From contig JACRTJ010000010.1 in the NCBI GenBank assembly GCA_014385265.1, positions 1 to 64,000 on the forward strand: 64,000 nucleotides of DNA. The letters run 5' to 3'. This document shows, piece by piece, positions 59,667-64,000 of this stretch; the stretch's first letter is position 1; every line of letters starts with the position of its first letter. The notes under the pieces were generated by a model. The model ran no database searches and was not told the origin of the DNA. It saw only the letters and a program-made list of their open reading frames with translations. The DNA comes from Enterocloster hominis (ex Liu et al. 2021) (lineage in GTDB: Bacteria > Bacillota > Clostridia > Lachnospirales > Lachnospiraceae). Position numbers and translations under genes: made by a program.

Positions 59667-61145
59667 TTACACGCTTGTCTTCCTCAGTACAAAATGGATC
59701 TCTGTGCCGATCCCTTCTTTACTGGTGGCCCAGATCCTGCCTCCATGGTCCTCCACGATCTTCTTTACGATGGAAAGTCCGATGCCGCTTCCTCCCTTGG
59801 CTGAATTTCTCGAGGAATCCGTCCGGTAGAACCGGTCAAAGATATACGGCAGCTCTCTGGGACCGATGCCCTTTCCGTTGTCCTCGATCTCCACCTGAAC
59901 GAAATCGCCCACATCCAGGATCCGGATATTGATGATCCCTTTTTTCTTGTCCATGTATTTCAGGGAATTTCCAATGATATTGTTGATGACCCGCTTCATC
60001 TGCTCGGCATCGGCGATGACGTATACGTCCTCATCCACATAATTGAAATATCCCAGCTCCACGCCCCTGGCCTCCAGCTCCAGCCCCACCTCGTCGATGC
60101 AGTCCCGGAAGTAGTTGGCCACATTGATCCTGGAAAACGTATAGGGGATCTTGTTGGTGTCGATCTTGGAATAAAACGTCAGCTCGTCGATGAGCCGGTC
60201 CATGTCGTTGGCCTTATGGTAGATGGTACGTATATATTTGTCCAGCTTTTCCGGCGACGAGGCCACGCCGTCCATGATCCCCTCCACATACCCCTTGATG
60301 GCCGTGATGGGAGTCTTCAGATCATGGGAGATGTTGCTGATCAGCTCCTTGCTCTCCTTGTCGTACTGGACCTTTTCCTCCGTGCTCTCCTTTAACCGGA
60401 TCCGCATTTCCTCAAAATTCTGGCAGAGCTGTCCGATCTCATCGTCATCCTCCACCTCCAGGGTAAAGTCCAGGTTTCCGTCCCGGATCTTCTTGGTGGC
60501 CTCCTGGAGCTTTCCAATGGGCCGGAGAATGGACTGGTATACCCAGACCGTCAGCACCGCCCCTGTGATGAACAGGATCATCACGCTGGTGACCAGCATC
60601 TCAAAGATCATGGACTTGGCCTCCGGCACCATATCCATTACATTGGTCACCAGATAGACGCCGCCGTCATCTCCGTCCGGAAAGGTGAACTCCCGGATCT
60701 TTAAAAGATGCTCCGTATCCTTATCCAGGAAATTTCTCCAGGACGACGGGGCTGCTGCGTCCTCGTAACCGAAAAACTCCTGCTTCAGCTCCTCCACAGT
60801 GGCTGTATCGCCCACAAAGAGCAGATTCTCCGCCTTCCGCACCACCAGGAACGAGTGCTTCATGGAAAGCCTCCCGTTCAGATCCGCCAGGTACGTCTCA
60901 TTGCTGAACTTCCCCGTATCCGACTCCAGTACCTTATCGATCTCCTTCTGGATGGACTCCGTTAAGTGGCTGAAGACCCGGATGGATGCGCCGGAAAACA
61001 GATCCACATCCTCTGAAACGCCGTAGGTCTCGCTGAATACCCTGGCCTGGTAATTGTTGAGCCCGATGATGGCCATATAGATCAGCGTGATGGGAACGAC
61101 TGTGATGGTGAGGAATGCGATGGCAAGCTTTGTACGGATCTTCAT
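59667..61145 (-). CDS. Membrane sensor histidine kinase
   Basis: A 492-residue kinase. A membrane segment near 8-28, an extracytoplasmic domain of about 140 residues, a second segment around 170-195 and a HAMP domain (ATKKIRDGNLDFTLEVEDDD) precede the catalytic part. The H-box is LISNISHDLKTPITAIKGYV, the N-box region IIGNSLKYMDKK, and the G-boxes IEDNGKGI and GGSGIGLSIV. The start at 61145 is preceded by GGGGGAG; the longer ORF includes the promoter. It works with the regulator encoded 12 bases downstream. Confidence 0.95.
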   Translation of the reverse strand: MKIRTKLAIAFLTITVVPITLIYMAIIGLNNYQARVFSETYGVSEDVDLFSGASIRVFSHLTESIQKEIDKVLESDTGKFSNETYLADLNGRLSMKHSFLVVRKAENLLFVGDTATVEELKQEFFGYEDAAAPSSWRNFLDKDTEHLLKIREFTFPDGDDGGVYLVTNVMDMVPEAKSMIFEMLVTSVMILFITGAVLTVWVYQSILRPIGKLQEATKKIRDGNLDFTLEVEDDDEIGQLCQNFEEMRIRLKESTEEKVQYDKESKELISNISHDLKTPITAIKGYVEGIMDGVASSPEKLDKYIRTIYHKANDMDRLIDELTFYSKIDTNKIPYTFSRINVANYFRDCIDEVGLELEARGVELGYFNYVDEDVYVIADAEQMKRVINNIIGNSLKYMDKKKGIINIRILDVGDFVQVEIEDNGKGIGPRELPYIFDRFYRTDSSRNSAKGGSGIGLSIVKKIVEDHGGRIWATSKEGIGTEIHFVLRKTSV

Positions 61146-61179
61146 AAACGCCGCTCCCCCTTTTTCACATGTTTTTTTT

Positions 61180-61190
61180 ATTATACCATA
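61180..61190 (-). promoter_or_regulatory. Extended -10 promoter of the kinase-regulator operon
   Basis: Minus-strand TGGTATAAT gives an extended -10 element (TATAAT at 61180-61185) 35 bases before the kinase start. No good -35 box is seen at the proper distance. Confidence 0.6.
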
Positions 61191-61229
61191 CTTTCCCACC
61201 TTATTTATAAAACTATTATAAAAAATGGC

Positions 61230-61267
61230 AGAAAGAAGGCCCCGGGACGCGGAAAAAGCGCCCGGGG
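61230..61267 (-). terminator. Terminator of the histidine degradation operon
   Basis: CCCCGGG arms with an inner CGC/GCG pair (61240-61267) form a strong hairpin on the minus strand, followed by CCTTCTTTCT. It lies 30 bases after the cyclodeaminase stop and just before the kinase promoter. Confidence 0.7.
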
Positions 61268-61294
61268 TCTCCAATTTTTTTAATATTCGTATTT

Positions 61295-61933
61295 TTACAC
61301 CAGATCCCTGGTCAGTGCGGAAAGCTCCATGACCGCCTTTTCACCGTCCATGGCCGCCTTTTCAAGCTCTGCCACCTTCGCCGCCATACGGGCCACAAAT
61401 TCCTCGTCCTTGATGGAGCCCAGGTTGATCTTTACGTTAAGGAGGGCGCTGAGGACCGCGGTCCTGGCCATCATGGAAGCCACCAGACCGTCTGTAACGG
61501 CGTTGGCGTTTCCTCGCTCTACCACAGCCCCAGCCACATGGAAGATCTTAAGGGCCGTTTCTGCAACTGCCAGAGGCACCTCTGCGGCCTCCTTTAAGCC
61601 GTTCTGCATGGCCTCTTTTCTGGCCGCCTTTTCCTCATCGGTATTTTTCGGCATACCCAGGGCGTTCATATACGCGGTGAAGGATTCCGTATCCTTCTGG
61701 ATGGAATCGATCAGCTCTTTTCTGAGAGCCGCTCCCTCTGCCGCCAGACCCTTCATCTCCTCTTCCACATCTGCATATTTCGCTTTCCCGATGGTCAGGT
61801 TCGCCACCATTTCTGCCAAGGCGGCTCCCAGGCCGCCGGCTAAGGCTGCAACACTTCCGCCGCCCGGAGCCGGAGCGTCAGAGCCTGTCACTGCCGCAAA
61901 TTCTTCCACAGATAAATTTTTTAAGTCTGCCAC
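61295..61933 (-). CDS. fchA: Formimidoyltetrahydrofolate cyclodeaminase
   Basis: Releases ammonia from 5-formimino-THF to give 5,10-methenyl-THF, so that the one-carbon unit from histidine enters folate metabolism. The 212-residue helical protein has the family start FAAVTGSDAPAPGGGSVAAL and a later GNANAVTDGLVASMM segment. In mammals this activity is fused to the transferase; here the two are separate genes 3 bases apart. Confidence 0.95.
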   Translation of the reverse strand: MADLKNLSVEEFAAVTGSDAPAPGGGSVAALAGGLGAALAEMVANLTIGKAKYADVEEEMKGLAAEGAALRKELIDSIQKDTESFTAYMNALGMPKNTDEEKAARKEAMQNGLKEAAEVPLAVAETALKIFHVAGAVVERGNANAVTDGLVASMMARTAVLSALLNVKINLGSIKDEEFVARMAAKVAELEKAAMDGEKAVMELSALTRDLV

Positions 61934-61936
61934 GGT

Positions 61937-62845
61937 TTATTCCTCCTCTAAAAGACGGTTTTCCATGATCTGGGACGGATCAAAGCCTGCCACCTGGAGA
62001 TAATACTCGGCGCAGTCCACCAGAGCCTGCATGGGAAGGAGTCCCACGATCTCGCTTTCCAGCACTGGAACGCCGTAGCGCTTTGCCTCCATTTTCACAG
62101 CCTCGAAGGCACGGTATACGGCCGTCTTTGTATAGTCAGTCAGGTTCATGGATACCTGGGCCAGATTTCTGTCCTCCAGCATCACGCCGATGGCCTTGAT
62201 GTAATGGTAGCCGCCGTTGATATTCCTTACGCGTCTTGCGATCTGGTTTGCGATCTCCAGATTATCGGTGCCCAGATTTACGTTATAGGCCACCAACGGC
62301 ATCCTGGCTCCCACTGCGCTGACGCCTGCTGTGGGATGGGGAGCGGCCGGTCCGAAATCCGGAGCCCATTTTTCTGTATCCTGCATCTTCTCTGCCATTC
62401 CCTCAAACTGGCCCTTGCGGATGCTGGCCAGGTTCGCTCTGTGGGGAGCCGTCGCGGAAGACTCGTATAAGAAGCAGGGGATCCCGTACTGCTCGCCCAC
62501 GGTCTTTGCCACTTCCTTGGCCAGAGCATCGGCCTCCTCCAGGGTCGCGTTGCGGCACGGAATGAACGGAACCACGTCCACGGCTCCCATTCTGGGATGC
62601 TGGCCCTCATGCTTTGTCATATCGATCAGCTCCACAGCCCTTCCAAAGGAAGCTACCACCGCATCGCGGAGGGGCTCTGGCTCACCGATCACAGTGACCA
62701 CCAGACGGTTGTGGTTGGGGTCGGTCTGGTAATCCAGAAGCCGCACGCCTTTTTTTGCACGGAAGCACTCTACGATTTTTTCGATCTTTTCCAGATCGCG
62801 GCCTTCACTATAATTGGGTACGCATTCGATCAGCTTATTTCCCAT
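61937..62845 (-). CDS. ftcD: Glutamate formimidoyltransferase
   Basis: Moves the formimino group from N-formimino-glutamate to tetrahydrofolate. The 302-residue protein begins LIECVPNYSEGRDLEKI and contains DMTKHEGQHPRMGAVDVVPF, which holds the catalytic histidine, and LNLGTDNLEIA-like VNLGTDNLEIANQIARRVR. The start at 62845 is 9 bases after GGAGG; an ATG three codons upstream is too close to it. Third gene visible in the hut operon. Confidence 0.96.
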   Translation of the reverse strand: MGNKLIECVPNYSEGRDLEKIEKIVECFRAKKGVRLLDYQTDPNHNRLVVTVIGEPEPLRDAVVASFGRAVELIDMTKHEGQHPRMGAVDVVPFIPCRNATLEEADALAKEVAKTVGEQYGIPCFLYESSATAPHRANLASIRKGQFEGMAEKMQDTEKWAPDFGPAAPHPTAGVSAVGARMPLVAYNVNLGTDNLEIANQIARRVRNINGGYHYIKAIGVMLEDRNLAQVSMNLTDYTKTAVYRAFEAVKMEAKRYGVPVLESEIVGLLPMQALVDCAEYYLQVAGFDPSQIMENRLLEEE

Positions 62846-62883
62846 TGATCCCATCCTCCAGTTTTTCTGTTATTGTGATTGTT

Positions 62884-63489
62884 TTAATTTTTATCATTTT
62901 CATGTTTTTCATGGATCTCTGCTTTCACAGCCCGGGTCCCTGGCTTTATCTCATAGGCGATCCGGCTCCCGGACGGCAGTCCCCGCAGCAGGAGCCCCTG
63001 GCCTTCATCCAGGATCACTGGCTCCGGTCCGGAAACCAGGACCTCCATCCGGCCCTCATGGCAGTAAAAGAACAGGGTCCTGTACACATCCTCTGTCTGT
63101 TCACTTCCAGAACCGGAAAGGACCTCCAGGTCCCCTGTACAGGCTCCCTTCCTTAACATCAGATTAAAGTCCGTCACCTGCCCCCGGCTTCTGGTCTCAC
63201 TGGCCCCGTCAAACCGATGGGGCGAAAACTCCTCCAGATGGATCCATGGTCCCCCGTCGTGGCATATGTCCATCTCCCCTTCAAGGGTCAGGATGATCCG
63301 GTCAAAATCCGGGAGAGACGTAAAGGTGCTCTCCTCCAGCTCCACGGTGGCGGAGCTTAAGCGCCACAGAAAGTCCCGGCTCTGGTAATTCCCGTTTTCC
63401 GGCGCGATGGAAAACTCGGTGGTGGTCCCGCCGGACCAGGAAGAGACGCGGCATGCATCTCTTCCGATCTTTTTTATCTCCATGTTCAT
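62884..63489 (-). CDS. hutD: HutD/Ves family protein
   Basis: A 201-residue cupin-like protein of the HutD family. It starts with KIGRDACRVSSWSGGTTTEF and contains RLSSATVELEESTFTSLPDF and ILTLEGEMDI, all typical. HutD is found in hut operons and may sense or buffer urocanate or formimino-glutamate levels; its exact role is unresolved. It lies 2 bases after hutH and 38 bases before ftcD. Confidence 0.9.
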   Translation of the reverse strand: MNMEIKKIGRDACRVSSWSGGTTTEFSIAPENGNYQSRDFLWRLSSATVELEESTFTSLPDFDRIILTLEGEMDICHDGGPWIHLEEFSPHRFDGASETRSRGQVTDFNLMLRKGACTGDLEVLSGSGSEQTEDVYRTLFFYCHEGRMEVLVSGPEPVILDEGQGLLLRGLPSGSRIAYEIKPGTRAVKAEIHEKHENDKN

Positions 63490-63491
63490 AT

Positions 63492-64000
63492 TTAATACTC
63501 GATTTCTGCTCCCAGGGCTTCCTCAACGGCACGGATCAGAGAGCCGTCCTCGATGATCTTTTCGCAGTAGTTGATGTCCTCATAAAGCTCCCGGTCCTCA
63601 TCCAGACGGGCCACACATTTGCGCACAAGATCATAGGCCGCCTGGGTCCCCTTTCCAAGTCCCTTGTTTCCTCTCATGTCGATGCCCTGGCAGGCTACCA
63701 TCAACTCCATAGCCAGCACACGGCGCACATTGCGGCCGATCTCGCCGGCCTGCCTTGCGGCGATGGTCCCCATGCTCACATGGTCTTCCTGGCCTGCGGA
63801 AGACGGGATGCTGTCCACGCTGGCCGGATGGGCCAGGACTTTATTTTCAGAAACCAGGGCGGCAGCCGAATACTGGACGATCATAAAGCCGGAGTTTACG
63901 CCGCCGTTGGGTGTCAGGAATGCGGGAAGGCCGCTGTACGCCGGGTTCACCAGACGTTCGATCCGGCGCTCGGAAACGTCGGCCAGCTCGGATTCTGCGA
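63492..64000 (-). CDS. hutH: Histidine ammonia-lyase, C-terminal part
   Basis: Deaminates histidine to urocanate. Only the last 169 codons lie in the window, and the gene continues past the right edge. The visible segment includes [47 protein letters not shown] and [20 protein letters not shown], all conserved in HutH. The Ala-Ser-Gly that forms the MIO cofactor is outside the window. It starts the visible part of the hut operon. Confidence 0.95.
   Translation of the reverse strand, partial: AESELADVSERRIERLVNPAYSGLPAFLTPNGGVNSGFMIVQYSAAALVSENKVLAHPASVDSIPSSAGQEDHVSMGTIAARQAGEIGRNVRRVLAMELMVACQGIDMRGNKGLGKGTQAAYDLVRKCVARLDEDRELYEDINYCEKIIEDGSLIRAVEEALGAEIEY

Overview
The window looks like a chromosomal segment of an endospore-forming, anaerobic, gut-type Firmicute, most likely a Lachnospiraceae member (Clostridium cluster XIVa). 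The evidence is the conserved relA / MBL hydrolase / hemZ / hisS / aspS gene order, T-box control of a BrnQ transporter, clean sigma-A promoters with strong AGGAGG-type ribosome binding sites, spore-linked genes (a YtvI-like permease, a SPOCS/LysM protein, a DacF-type carboxypeptidase) and clostridial hydrophobic-W repeats. The species cannot be fixed from the window. Most genes are ordinary housekeeping; the accessory interest is concentrated in a few spots.

Layout. 1-450: leader and two tandem promoters of what should be an rRNA operon reading off the left edge. 450-2668: a two-component system. 3427-10988: the aspS-hisS-hemZ-MBL-relA operon. 11220-14029: an M20 amidohydrolase and a gamma-glutamyltransferase-like enzyme. 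14295-19378: an operon of glgB, an MscS channel, a small HD (ppGpp hydrolase-like) protein and a polysaccharide deacetylase. 19607-23480: signal peptidase I with a zinc-ribbon insert, aspartate kinase, then an isoleucine-type T-box and brnQ. 23534-30729: a frameshifted MFS gene, a DUF3990 ADP-ribosyltransferase-like two-gene module, leucyl aminopeptidase, a flavoprotein, an orphan HicB, a radical SAM protein, a half-size EamA protein and a GNAT acetyltransferase.

30805-35828: a sugar-acid type locus with an IlvD/Edd dehydratase, a GntP permease, a FadR-like GntR regulator and an EamA transporter. Three near-identical palindromic sites lie on its two promoters. 35933-43755: YtvI-like permease, pseudouridine synthase, hemolysin III homologue, DacF, GIY-YIG protein, SPOCS/LysM protein, a TtcA-like enzyme and a PrcB-domain lipoprotein.

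43855-49689: the most distinctive locus. A sigma-A promoter and a cobalamin riboswitch precede five tightly packed genes: a lipoprotein form of the CbiK cobaltochelatase, a surface-anchored two-domain beta-rich protein, and a BtuF/BtuC/BtuD-type ABC transporter. Together they look like an envelope system that handles corrinoids or other tetrapyrroles when B12 is scarce.

49831-57129: iron-containing alcohol dehydrogenase, RpiB, chorismate synthase, a beta-propeller lactonase, a DEAD-box helicase and an MFS transporter. 57369-58882: a HigB/HigA-like module whose antitoxin also carries a zinc-peptidase (ImmA/IrrE) domain, with its promoter and an operator palindrome visible. 58965-61145: a second two-component system. 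61295-64000: a histidine degradation operon (hutH, hutD, ftcD, fchA) running in from the right edge. No tRNA, CRISPR array or intact insertion sequence was seen.
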